Positions 35,001 to 42,587 of a stretch of 64,000 bases of DNA are shown piece by piece. Each line of letters starts with the position of its first letter. Positions within the stretch are counted from its first letter, which is position 1. Source of the stretch: Streptococcus oralis (lineage in GTDB: Bacteria; Bacillota; Bacilli; Lactobacillales; Streptococcaceae); the NCBI RefSeq assembly GCF_021497945.1, contig NZ_CP046524.1, forward strand, positions 1,213,501-1,277,500, in the 5' to 3' direction. The notes under the pieces are model-generated. The model ran no database searches, was not told where the DNA came from, and was given only the letters and a program-made list of their open reading frames with translations. A program made the translations under genes and the position numbers.

Positions 35001-37050
35001 TATCTGAATCAATAACCATCTGTTTTTTTGGCTCTACTGAAAAGCTGATATTATCCCAGTTCTGCTTCAGCCATTCCGCATCTTCTGGAGATAGATTACT
35101 ATTATCTGGAGTCAAGGCTGCTTTTTGAGTATCATCCTCACGTTTCTTCTGATTGGACAGTAACTTGTTTACTATCTCTTTTTCTTCATCCGTATTAGGG
35201 CGATATTTAGGAGATAGTTCAAATCTCCCTTCCTCGCTCAATTCCAAAGCAACTCGACGTAGCCCTTTTACGAAGTAGATATTTGGCTGCTTAGCCCACT
35301 GCTTGACCTCTCCCGAATCAATTAAAGCTTGTGTCTCTGGTTGAATAACCAGTCCATCAACTTTATCTTGAATGGCTTCTAGGCGTTCTAATTCCTTTTT
35401 GTAACGCTTGATAGTTTCAGGCCTATAACTCGATTCCCCACGTTCTGCCTTCTCAATTTCTTCCCGAATACGGGGAATATTTTGGACACTCATCTCCAGA
35501 CCATTCCCCTGCCGGTTGAGACCTGCTGCTTTTCGGTCTTTTCTTTCCTGGAGCCTTTCAATTCGCTCTTCTTGTTCCTTGATTTCATCCAATTTAGAGA
35601 AGACACGATTTTCAATTTGTTCTTGCTTCTGCATAAAACGGCCTCCACCTCGTTTATCATTCATAGGCTGGCCATTCGTTAGGGACTGATGAGAATAGGC
35701 TGCATTAATCGCCTCATCAGCTTCCCCTTTAAGTCTCTCTAGCTTTCGTTTAGCTTGCGCCAAGCGACTGTTATCTGGCTTTTCTGCTTCATACTCAGCC
35801 CTAGCTTCGTGTACTTCCGACATACTATTTCCCCTTTCTTTCTCTTGATCGATAATCCTTGTATATTCCTGATGGACTTCTTCCTTTGTCAGTTGCCTAG
35901 CTGAGACAAAGGCTTTTACATCATCTTCAGTTAGCTCTTGCGCTTTTGCGAGAGCTATTTCTTTTGAAAAATAGCCCTGGTAATGCCAGGACTCTTCGTC
36001 TGCGCTATAAACATGCACTAGCTCATTAGGAACCTCATTCCCTCGCTTCAGAAAATCATTCCAATCTTCCTTTTCCTGGTCAATCTGGATAATAGGTGGA
36101 ATGGCGATCTGTACCGGAATGCCCTTTTCTTGTAAGCGAGTGATAAAATTCTGCCCTGCAGCATCATTATCTACAGCAAGCGTAATCATATCCTGATGCT
36201 GACCATTTTTAAAATAATTTGTTGTTCTAGCGACAGTTTCTAGAGCTTTTCCAGTATTCTGATCTATTTGATAGGATTTACCGTTCATCTCTGCATACAA
36301 TTCCATAAAACGTCGACTAATGATGCCCTCTTTGACACCATCCATAGCTACTAAGCGAACATCCTGAAGCGCATCCTTATGAAGCTCATAGTAGCTCATC
36401 AGATCGATTGGAGCTTCCGCAAATACCAAACGTTTAGGGATACCAATATCAATTGAAAATCCTAGTTGGCCGTCTGAATTTCTCATAATTTGTTTTAAGC
36501 GACCACGTTCTGGATAGTGCACTCGATTCTCTACTATTCCCTGGAGACTAGCACCAGCTAAAAAGCCCGTGTTGTCTTTATATTTAAAGACAATCACAGG
36601 CTCAAAATAGTCTCCTTTTTTTCGGGTCGCCTCCGCCATACTCCCCTGGCTAATAAAGAAATTAATCGTGTCATCTGAAAGGCCTCTCTGAGTCTTCAGA
36701 TAGCTTCTGGAAGCATTGAAATCCTGATGCTCATATCTTCCTAAGCTATAGTGAAAGGGCTCTTTTACGCCCGTCTGATTCGCTAAATCTACTTCCTTAA
36801 ATTCCCCAGTTTCCAAGAAGTGCATTGCTTCTTTGTATGAAACTCCTCTAATAGTTTGAACTAGCTGAATGACATCCCCAAATTCTGATCGAGAATTCCA
36901 ATGAAAGTCATTCTTCCTTGCATCGATGACAAATGAATCGTGTTCTATCCATGTATAGCTATAACTCCCCGTGCGCTTTAACTCCATTCCCAGCTGTTCC
37001 GCAACAGAAAGGATAGATAGATTTTTAGCCGCTTCTTTAGTTAATACCAT
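32044..37050 (-). CDS. Giant multidomain primase/ArdC-like/zincin protein (LtrC type)
   Basis: A 1668-residue protein conserved in Gram-positive conjugative elements. In order: a DUF3991/zinc-free primase-like N-terminus; a Toprim segment (about 205-345; VFAEAPIDLMSYYEL and LAVDNDAAGQNF with DxD); coiled-coil and charged linkers (about 400-640); a long unassigned middle; a Ca2+-type repeat DRDLDGDGISNSDE near 1270; an ArdC-like ssDNA-binding segment (about 1330-1470, KFHNYSLNNIHLL...FNKWKTDFERTVKKGSKALKIWVP); and a zincin motif HEMAH (1535-1539). Likely acts on the incoming single strand, in priming and protection against restriction. Those roles are from related proteins. Confidence 0.8.
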   Translation of the reverse strand: MVLTKEAAKNLSILSVAEQLGMELKRTGSYSYTWIEHDSFVIDARKNDFHWNSRSEFGDVIQLVQTIRGVSYKEAMHFLETGEFKEVDLANQTGVKEPFHYSLGRYEHQDFNASRSYLKTQRGLSDDTINFFISQGSMAEATRKKGDYFEPVIVFKYKDNTGFLAGASLQGIVENRVHYPERGRLKQIMRNSDGQLGFSIDIGIPKRLVFAEAPIDLMSYYELHKDALQDVRLVAMDGVKEGIISRRFMELYAEMNGKSYQIDQNTGKALETVARTTNYFKNGQHQDMITLAVDNDAAGQNFITRLQEKGIPVQIAIPPIIQIDQEKEDWNDFLKRGNEVPNELVHVYSADEESWHYQGYFSKEIALAKAQELTEDDVKAFVSARQLTKEEVHQEYTRIIDQEKERGNSMSEVHEARAEYEAEKPDNSRLAQAKRKLERLKGEADEAINAAYSHQSLTNGQPMNDKRGGGRFMQKQEQIENRVFSKLDEIKEQEERIERLQERKDRKAAGLNRQGNGLEMSVQNIPRIREEIEKAERGESSYRPETIKRYKKELERLEAIQDKVDGLVIQPETQALIDSGEVKQWAKQPNIYFVKGLRRVALELSEEGRFELSPKYRPNTDEEKEIVNKLLSNQKKREDDTQKAALTPDNSNLSPEDAEWLKQNWDNISFSVEPKKQMVIDSDKTVTFEKPSNPLGDTYEALEENQSTEKALGKSQEQNVNSEYQKNERTNGSQGFLQPRAEGSPTPVPEVGTFERSVTSRPTLSSHLLYFTINEEFQSSNDGHYHSISSHELAKLNRPIRSQTIQNAAQYYLAELANSKIYYVTPDKTVQVNFEEKHFMHLTGIKPLAPGQTPEKTLRDFAEGNGHFDNILLANNDAAFDKINVLSDLSVATESTSFYFDDLTNLRRYNGRFDSLIKSDDKDIILLFKELEEENYIPVSVFQSRARLVKELETADKTPILAVFRERNGHIEQLSINEDYIKDGGKELQSIMKNGLFEEIQPDATKEIEQIAPKNTLNKISLDSATFTQVLDTVYNVGVPGDISKTPEEFHQAWNQYLDYAEQYNDKFDQIVAAAGEDHLLDTNSDFYKEWKQDYIYKENYHVRLQWAEERPDGPKLPFKETELISYQDFAKELYKANQSFYQLHQEGLQQVTSGHPEAYISPTKIQFSIYAPDGELIQDGIRYDIGDEINPIAHKERLGTREMREHPELMKIDGALFNQYHMEKLASEQTIENIRDEFEKAQVKNSQNTPDNPYEKIYQYNRKDERDRDLDGDGISNSDEMLQGTDPYNAASNLHKKQEDRERRTDAEVAAGAIIIEEIATKNSEQTISQLVANKDTKGLAEHLKEGMKNYLDSEQFKSFLDTMSKFHNYSLNNIHLLKMQNPNVSQVASFNKWKTDFERTVKKGSKALKIWVPYQVKTKISANQNELSFSPSENGMEEKEVTVTRFKLGNVFDVSQTEGKELPKAINELTGSVKDYEDLYRAAKAVSMDNQVPISFEDIKRESANGYYSPDENRIVISKGLKGQEHILKTIFHEMAHSDLHRGTNAQYGDDQYRKQELQAESVAYVVANHFGFDTSSYSFGYLAIWAKDKNGFEDMVEQLQIVQKEAKSLIDRMDAKLELVKNKSVTKDKFADKLQQAKEKSEQLGNQKAEAVKQVEEKKSLSSPH

Positions 37051-37062
37051 CTTTTGTCTCCT

Positions 37063-38409
37063 CTACAATGAAAATTCTGGTACTTCTTTTTCTAATACAT
37101 CTTGTGTTCGCTCTTTTTCAAGCTCTTCTGCTTCTACAAAACGGTTTAAACTAGGAAAATGGAGTTGGGTTTGTTTTAGCTTATCATGAACTAACAAGCT
37201 CTCATCGATATGATAGACTGCTTCCTGATGGCCATTGAAACCTTTCTCTAAATCAATATCATCAAAGCGGATGACAGCCAATTCTGTCAAACTTCCCTTA
37301 TACCAAGCTCCAATCTCACTTTCAAGATAGAACTGAACTGATTCTCTATCTTCCGTATTTGTATCTCGCAAATAGGCCAGTTCCCAGCTTTCACCCTGAG
37401 AATACCCAGTGACTTCTTGAACAATTAGCTCCTGGTTGTTAGTGCTTAAAATCCGATTAATATCGTCTAAACGGGGAACTAAGATTTCCTGAGCTAGAGA
37501 GACTGCTTCTGTACGATAGTCGAAAAATTCATATTGTTCCCTATCTTCGACATAGTTCCTAACGAAATCTGAATAATGAGGGAAATGTTCCTGAAAGCTA
37601 GGCGAAATCATCCCATAGATATAGGCTTGTCTTAATGTTTCAAACTGGGCTATTTGATAATATGATGGATCGAGCTTAGCTTCTTGATTCAACATTTCCT
37701 TGATACTTTCTGGAAGTTGTATTGGCTCCGAATCTGGCCAAGTTCTCTTAGAATAGTTGATTACTTCCTCGTAGAGAATAGTATCAATCTCTGAATTCTT
37801 CATTTCAAGCAAAGCCTCTACAATTTGAGCTGATTCTGAAAGATTGGAACGATAATCAGTAATCAAGCCATCTTTACGAACCTCCCACTCCTCAACTTGA
37901 GCATTTTCTGAAGTTCGTAGTAACAATACCTCCTCAGCTTCTAGATCAACTCCAATGACCTGATCCCCATTTGGTAGCTGATCCATCTCCAATTCCTGAA
38001 TCTTAGCATCTAATTGATTATTAACCTGAAGCAAGTCTTGCTTCAAATGAAATAATTCTTCTGCATTGGCTTGTAATTCCTCAAAATACTCTCTGGAGAT
38101 CTTCACTGGTTGAACCAATAAATCTTTCTCTCGTTGTTCTCGAGGGTAAGAAAACAAGTAGGGAGCAACTTCTTTGAAGTCCTGGTAGTTCATCCATTTT
38201 ATAGATTCTGTAACAATCATATTTTGGACATCGATGACATCTGTATGAGGAGTAATCCAGCCAGATAAAGCCAACTCTTTTACTGCTTCAGATAGGGGGT
38301 AAGAAGGGATATGTTCTAAAATCCCCTCAAAATAACCAATCCCTCGAGCAGTCTCTTCCTCAACTTCACGCTTCATTCGTTTAAATTGTTTTTGTAGTAA
38401 TGTATTCAT
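37063..38409 (-). CDS. Hypothetical ICE protein, 448 aa
   Basis: Not recognised. A 448-residue soluble acidic protein without signal peptide. Residues 110-140 look coiled coil (ANAEELFHLKQDLLQVNNQLDAKIQELE). The second half has repeated beta-rich pieces. It lies between the coupling-protein gene and the giant primase-like gene (12 bp gaps on both sides), the position of pcfD/pcfE-type genes in pCF10-like systems, so a cytosolic DNA-processing accessory role is plausible. Confidence 0.65.
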   Translation of the reverse strand: MNTLLQKQFKRMKREVEEETARGIGYFEGILEHIPSYPLSEAVKELALSGWITPHTDVIDVQNMIVTESIKWMNYQDFKEVAPYLFSYPREQREKDLLVQPVKISREYFEELQANAEELFHLKQDLLQVNNQLDAKIQELEMDQLPNGDQVIGVDLEAEEVLLLRTSENAQVEEWEVRKDGLITDYRSNLSESAQIVEALLEMKNSEIDTILYEEVINYSKRTWPDSEPIQLPESIKEMLNQEAKLDPSYYQIAQFETLRQAYIYGMISPSFQEHFPHYSDFVRNYVEDREQYEFFDYRTEAVSLAQEILVPRLDDINRILSTNNQELIVQEVTGYSQGESWELAYLRDTNTEDRESVQFYLESEIGAWYKGSLTELAVIRFDDIDLEKGFNGHQEAVYHIDESLLVHDKLKQTQLHFPSLNRFVEAEELEKERTQDVLEKEVPEFSL

Positions 38410-38421
38410 TCTTTATCCTTT

Positions 38422-40257
38422 CTAACTCACTTTGAGAGGAACTTCCTCGACTTCCTTAATCCCAATATGAATAACATTTTCTTCCCCAACCTGGTCTTTC
38501 CACTCATCAATATCGCTTAGATATCGCTTGTAACGATACCAGTTATCATCGTTCGGGCCATTACTTAAGAGGTAGGCTCTTGGATGCGTGTCCAGGTTAA
38601 ATTTTTGATCTCGAAAAACATTTTGTTTGGATAGGAAGAGCAGGGCTTCTGTTGTTCCAATTGTAGCAACCTCATGCGGTGTCAACAATTCTCGGCCAAT
38701 TTTTGAGTTCTGCTTGGAACTACTGCCATTTCTTCCCCTGCTCTCGCTATAGTTCTGATCATTCAAAGTCTGCTTACCAGATCGCTCAGATAAATACTTG
38801 AGCGTATCTAAGTCATTAGACCCCAAATAGAGAATAGCTCCACAGTTATTGATAATTGTCTTCGTATTCTCTTTCCCGTATAATACTTCGATCTGACTTT
38901 GAGATTGCACCATCATCTTGATAGAAATCTCTCGAGAACGAATAACAGAGATAATTGGCGGTAAATTAGGAATCTTCCCAATCTGACCAAACTCATCCGC
39001 CCATACCTGGACATGCGACAGATCTTCCTTGGTCTTTGTTGGGTGCTCACCTAGCAAGATGGCATCTGCAGTCTTCATCATCACATCAAAGAGTGTACTA
39101 AATAGCAACGCTGACAAGAACTGGTAGGCTGGATCGACTTCTGGAATATGAATGAAGACAGCCGTCTTTTCTATATTCCATTTTTCAATCTCCAGCGTGT
39201 CTTTTTCAATAATCTTTCTCAGCTGTTCATGATCAAATACTGAGAAAGTAGTCGCAAAGATAGCATAGACAGAAGCCCTTGTCTGACCATCAAAGTTTTT
39301 ATTAAACAAGCTCCATTGCCTGCAGGCATAATTCCCTGGGCTCCTTCTCTCCAGGTCTTCAAACATCAATTCAACTGGACTCTCCGCTTCTGGATGATTC
39401 CGTCTCAATTCTCGAATCATATCTGTAACCTGCCCCAAATTAGGAAGATAGTGATCGAGCTGACCATCAAAATAAAGATAGCCAATTAGAGAACGCATCA
39501 GAAGCTTATTGGCCGCCGGCCAGAAAGGATCGCTTTCATGACCATTTCTGTTTAGCGACTCTGTAATGGCCTCTGACACTCGATCTATATCCATTTCAGT
39601 ATGGATATATTTGAACACATTAAAGCCGTCTGAATTCAGGAAAGTAATCAAATCAAAGATTTTTATCTTATATCCTTTTTCTACAAGGGATTTTCCCGTT
39701 TCATGAATGAGAAGTCCTTTGGTATCTGTCGTCACAAAGCTAGAGTTACCTTGTAAAATATTCGGTTTAACAGCGCTTCGAGTCTTTGAATCCCCGGTAC
39801 CTCCATAAACTAAGACATTCTTATTAATCTGATTTTCATAGCTCAATCGGCTATTAAATAGTCCCATCTGGCTATTCTGTGTAAAAATCATATTCTTTTC
39901 AGGCTCTGCGTCTCGGAAGCGCATCAATTCGTCTTTCGTCGCAAAACGTGCCGACCCATGCTCCTCCCCATACCTGTACGTGCCTGTATCAGATACCCTC
40001 AAATACAGTAGAAAAGCAATCAAAAATCCGCCCATACCAACCAATAAAGAAGCAGGAGTAAATTGAAAATCAAGCCAAGATTTATCGCTTAGATGGTCGC
40101 TCATCCAGTTAAGCTTTCCAAATCCAAATACATCCGTTACTGAATCGGTATCTGGTGCTAACAGCCACAGTTTAAAAAGCCAATGAAAGAGGTAGAATAG
40201 ACCCAGTCCTAAAAACAAATACGGCCTAAGTCTCCGTTTCTTCTTTTCTGTAATCAC
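38422..40257 (-). CDS. Type IV coupling protein (VirD4/PcfC-like)
   Basis: Hexameric ATPase that delivers the relaxosome to the secretion channel. 611 residues: two N-terminal membrane helices (about 10-30 and 68-86), Walker A YGGTGDSKTRS (about 150-160; the second G/K region is a variant GDSK instead of GSGK), ATPase domain, and Walker B VQVWADEFGQIG (about 417-428). Its start overlaps the PcfB-like gene by 4 bp, matching the PcfB-PcfC pair of pCF10. Confidence 0.92.
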   Translation of the reverse strand: MITEKKKRRLRPYLFLGLGLFYLFHWLFKLWLLAPDTDSVTDVFGFGKLNWMSDHLSDKSWLDFQFTPASLLVGMGGFLIAFLLYLRVSDTGTYRYGEEHGSARFATKDELMRFRDAEPEKNMIFTQNSQMGLFNSRLSYENQINKNVLVYGGTGDSKTRSAVKPNILQGNSSFVTTDTKGLLIHETGKSLVEKGYKIKIFDLITFLNSDGFNVFKYIHTEMDIDRVSEAITESLNRNGHESDPFWPAANKLLMRSLIGYLYFDGQLDHYLPNLGQVTDMIRELRRNHPEAESPVELMFEDLERRSPGNYACRQWSLFNKNFDGQTRASVYAIFATTFSVFDHEQLRKIIEKDTLEIEKWNIEKTAVFIHIPEVDPAYQFLSALLFSTLFDVMMKTADAILLGEHPTKTKEDLSHVQVWADEFGQIGKIPNLPPIISVIRSREISIKMMVQSQSQIEVLYGKENTKTIINNCGAILYLGSNDLDTLKYLSERSGKQTLNDQNYSESRGRNGSSSKQNSKIGRELLTPHEVATIGTTEALLFLSKQNVFRDQKFNLDTHPRAYLLSNGPNDDNWYRYKRYLSDIDEWKDQVGEENVIHIGIKEVEEVPLKVS

Positions 40258-40802
40258 TTCATTTTCCCTCCAATCTGTGGTTCGATATTTTCCGGAAGAA
40301 CAAATTCTTTGGTATGAATATTTACCTGCAGGGAAGCAATTTTCTCTTGTTCAACTGCTTTGAAATGTTTCAATTTCTCCTCAAAAGAAGTTGTTTTACC
40401 ATTTTTAAGATTCCGATCATTGAATCCTTTCGGATCTCTTGTGATCCCTTCTAGTACATCCTTAAAGGCTTGTTCGACAACACCTTTATCTTTTGCATTG
40501 AAAGCAAGAGTTGTCTTACCATCAGGGTGTGTATAAAAAGAAAAGCCAATCCCGTATTGGCCAAGTTCTTTTCGAACTGCCTCGAGATTGACTTCATTAT
40601 GTAATAATTGCTGGACTTCTTTAGCATCTGCTGTTGCCATGAATTTATTCCAGTCTGTCTCACCAGTAAAGACTACATTCTCCCCTCTGGCTTGATAAGT
40701 TTCAATTCCTTTAGAGCACATCAGGAAAAGACCTTTTAAAATTACTTCTCCTGTCACAAGAGTTGCCCGTCCTAACTGGGCTACCACTTGTTCTTGTTCC
40801 AT
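40254..40802 (-). CDS. DUF3801/PcfB-like accessory protein
   Basis: A 182-residue protein with the DUF3801 core (residues 1-125: LGRATLVTGEVILKGLFLM, KFMATADAKEVQQLL, VRKELGQYGIGFSFYTHPDG). PcfB of pCF10 binds the coupling protein and substrate complex, and occupies the same place immediately upstream of it. The C-terminal tail from about 130 is charged. Confidence 0.8.
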   Translation of the reverse strand: MEQEQVVAQLGRATLVTGEVILKGLFLMCSKGIETYQARGENVVFTGETDWNKFMATADAKEVQQLLHNEVNLEAVRKELGQYGIGFSFYTHPDGKTTLAFNAKDKGVVEQAFKDVLEGITRDPKGFNDRNLKNGKTTSFEEKLKHFKAVEQEKIASLQVNIHTKEFVLPENIEPQIGGKMK

Positions 40803-40803
40803 T

Positions 40804-41676
40804 TTAGCTCACCTCTTCAATTTTGAAATAAAGATCTTTCAATTGAGTGGCTTGAGATTTTTTAGTCAAAATCTGTTGTTGCAACTCATCGATCCTATTT
40901 TGGCACTGGGCAATTTCCTCGTTTGCTTCTTTGATAAAATCTTCGTTAGATTTGATTTTATTTTTAATAGATTGCTTATAAGTAATCGTCTGAGCCTCAA
41001 AGCTATCAATAACCTCTGAAGGTAAATTTACTGTAGTCGCATGAGAAAGAGAGAAAGAAGATTCAACCTTTTGATCAGGAATCATTTTATTCTCTTTCTG
41101 AGTAAATGTTTCAACAACCGGCGATACTTCTTCTGTAGCTGCATCCTGTGTATTTTCATCTTGTGAAGGTTCTACTTGTTCTTCCTCATTTTCATCTAAT
41201 CTACTGAAATGATCTGTAGTCCATTCACTAGAAGAATAGTTAATTTTATCTTCCAAAGGCACTTCCTTTCCAACCTGATCTTGAGGCTTCTGAGAAACTA
41301 GCTCAGCAATTCTTTGTCGAGCCATATCAGCCTCTTCCTTTAACGTTAGATTCTCTAATTCAGGATCTGGTTCTGGTATGCCTTGTGAGGACTTCTTTTC
41401 TTTATGTTTTGCCAAAAAATGAAGAAAACCTCTTTTTTTCTTCCCAACACTCATACCAAAATTTTCCAGCAACTGATCAATAATTCCAACAAAAGGTATT
41501 TCAAGTCTCTCTTCTTGTAGGATTTCACCCTCAGTATTGAGAGAATAGAGTAGATAGATTCCGTTTATTTTATTACTCTTCATTCGTTCGTTGATGATTT
41601 CTAGCTTTGAAAACAGCTCGTCTCGATGCTCAAATGTTTCCTCTTGTTTAGTCAGTTGATTGATAATTTTATACAT
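40804..41676 (-). CDS. Hypothetical T4SS-operon protein, 290 aa
   Basis: Not recognised. A 290-residue soluble protein: a compact N-terminal domain (about 1-90), a basic patch, a disordered acidic centre rich in Glu/Gln/Ser (about 100-220), and a C-terminal coiled coil (NKIKSNEDFIKEANEEIAQ... about 230-290). It overlaps the 79 aa gene by 8 bp, and the PcfB-like gene follows after 1 bp, so it belongs to the transfer operon. Confidence 0.65.
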   Translation of the reverse strand: MYKIINQLTKQEETFEHRDELFSKLEIINERMKSNKINGIYLLYSLNTEGEILQEERLEIPFVGIIDQLLENFGMSVGKKKRGFLHFLAKHKEKKSSQGIPEPDPELENLTLKEEADMARQRIAELVSQKPQDQVGKEVPLEDKINYSSSEWTTDHFSRLDENEEEQVEPSQDENTQDAATEEVSPVVETFTQKENKMIPDQKVESSFSLSHATTVNLPSEVIDSFEAQTITYKQSIKNKIKSNEDFIKEANEEIAQCQNRIDELQQQILTKKSQATQLKDLYFKIEEVS

Positions 41677-41908
41677 GGTTCACTCCTTGGTTACTTGATT
41701 GTGCTGGAAGGATTAGATCCTTCATTTCCTGATAAGATAGCCCACTTTCTTCCGAAAGGGCAACGAAAAGTTGAGCCTCCACATCTCTTTCCTGGACTGT
41801 GTAGTTCTTGATTTTGTCAGTCGCTTCTTCTTTTTGTCGTTGCGCTTTCGCCTTGTCCCTTCTGATTTTTTCAAGTTTATTTTCAAGTTGATTTATTCTC
41901 TTGTTCAT
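41669..41908 (-). CDS. Small coiled-coil T4SS-operon protein, 79 aa
   Basis: A 79-residue highly charged protein, coiled coil over residues 3-45 (INQLENKLEKIRRDKAKAQR), followed by a short helical tail (LSYQEMKDLILP). It sits between the VirB8-like and 290 aa genes, the place of prgM in pCF10. Function unknown. Confidence 0.65.
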   Translation of the reverse strand: MNKRINQLENKLEKIRRDKAKAQRQKEEATDKIKNYTVQERDVEAQLFVALSEESGLSYQEMKDLILPAQSSNQGVNHV

Positions 41909-41918
41909 TCAATTCTCC

Positions 41919-42575
41919 TTATCGGCTACTACTGGATGAGGTCGTTTGTTCAGCAGAGGAAACTGAAGTCGAACTTGAACTGCTAGTATCTGAATAAGTT
42001 CCTATACTTTGCCCCTTTGCTTCAGTCAAGACGATCGGCTCAATTTTATTAATCAATAGCTTCCCTGATTGCTCCACATAGGTCAACCGAATTGTAGCCT
42101 TAGTGGTACCAGTAAGCCCCTTAGAATCTCGATTATCTTTTTCTGTTAAGGTTGTACTAGTATATTTAATCTGAGCTAAAGCAACTTTATGTGTTTTATC
42201 AATGTAGATAGAGCCTGATTCATAAGATTGGTCAACCACATACCCCTTATAGGTTTGATTGACTGGCTTTTGTTCTTCTTGAACGGTTTCCTGATACATA
42301 GAATCAGTCATAAAAGGCTTATATCGTGGACGATTCTCTTCTAAATCCTTTTTAGTATAGTAAGCAATTAGAAAGTCCTCGACCTGCTGTTCAGTAAGAG
42401 ATAGTTGTTCCTGTTGTTTCTCTTCTGGTTTTTGCTTCGCCTCTTCCTGAACTTGACTATTCTGTCTCAAATTCTGTTGTACTTGAGCAATAGAATAGCC
42501 CAGGACAATACATAAAATAGCAGCGACCCCGATGAGAAGTCTCTTGACCATTTTGATTAACTTTTGATTATACAT
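41919..42575 (-). CDS. VirB8/PrgL-like T4SS protein
   Basis: A 218-residue bitopic membrane protein: cytoplasmic tip, one membrane helix (about residues 12-31, LLIGVAAILCIVLGYSIAQV), a charged linker, then an extracellular NTF2-like domain (about 60-185; VEDFLIAYYTKKDLEENRPRYKP) ending in a Ser-rich tail. This layout matches Gram-positive VirB8 analogues such as PrgL and TcpC, which scaffold the channel. Located between the VirB1-like and PrgM-like genes. Confidence 0.8.
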   Translation of the reverse strand: MYNQKLIKMVKRLLIGVAAILCIVLGYSIAQVQQNLRQNSQVQEEAKQKPEEKQQEQLSLTEQQVEDFLIAYYTKKDLEENRPRYKPFMTDSMYQETVQEEQKPVNQTYKGYVVDQSYESGSIYIDKTHKVALAQIKYTSTTLTEKDNRDSKGLTGTTKATIRLTYVEQSGKLLINKIEPIVLTEAKGQSIGTYSDTSSSSSTSVSSAEQTTSSSSSR

Positions 42576-42587
42576 TCTTTTCCTTTC

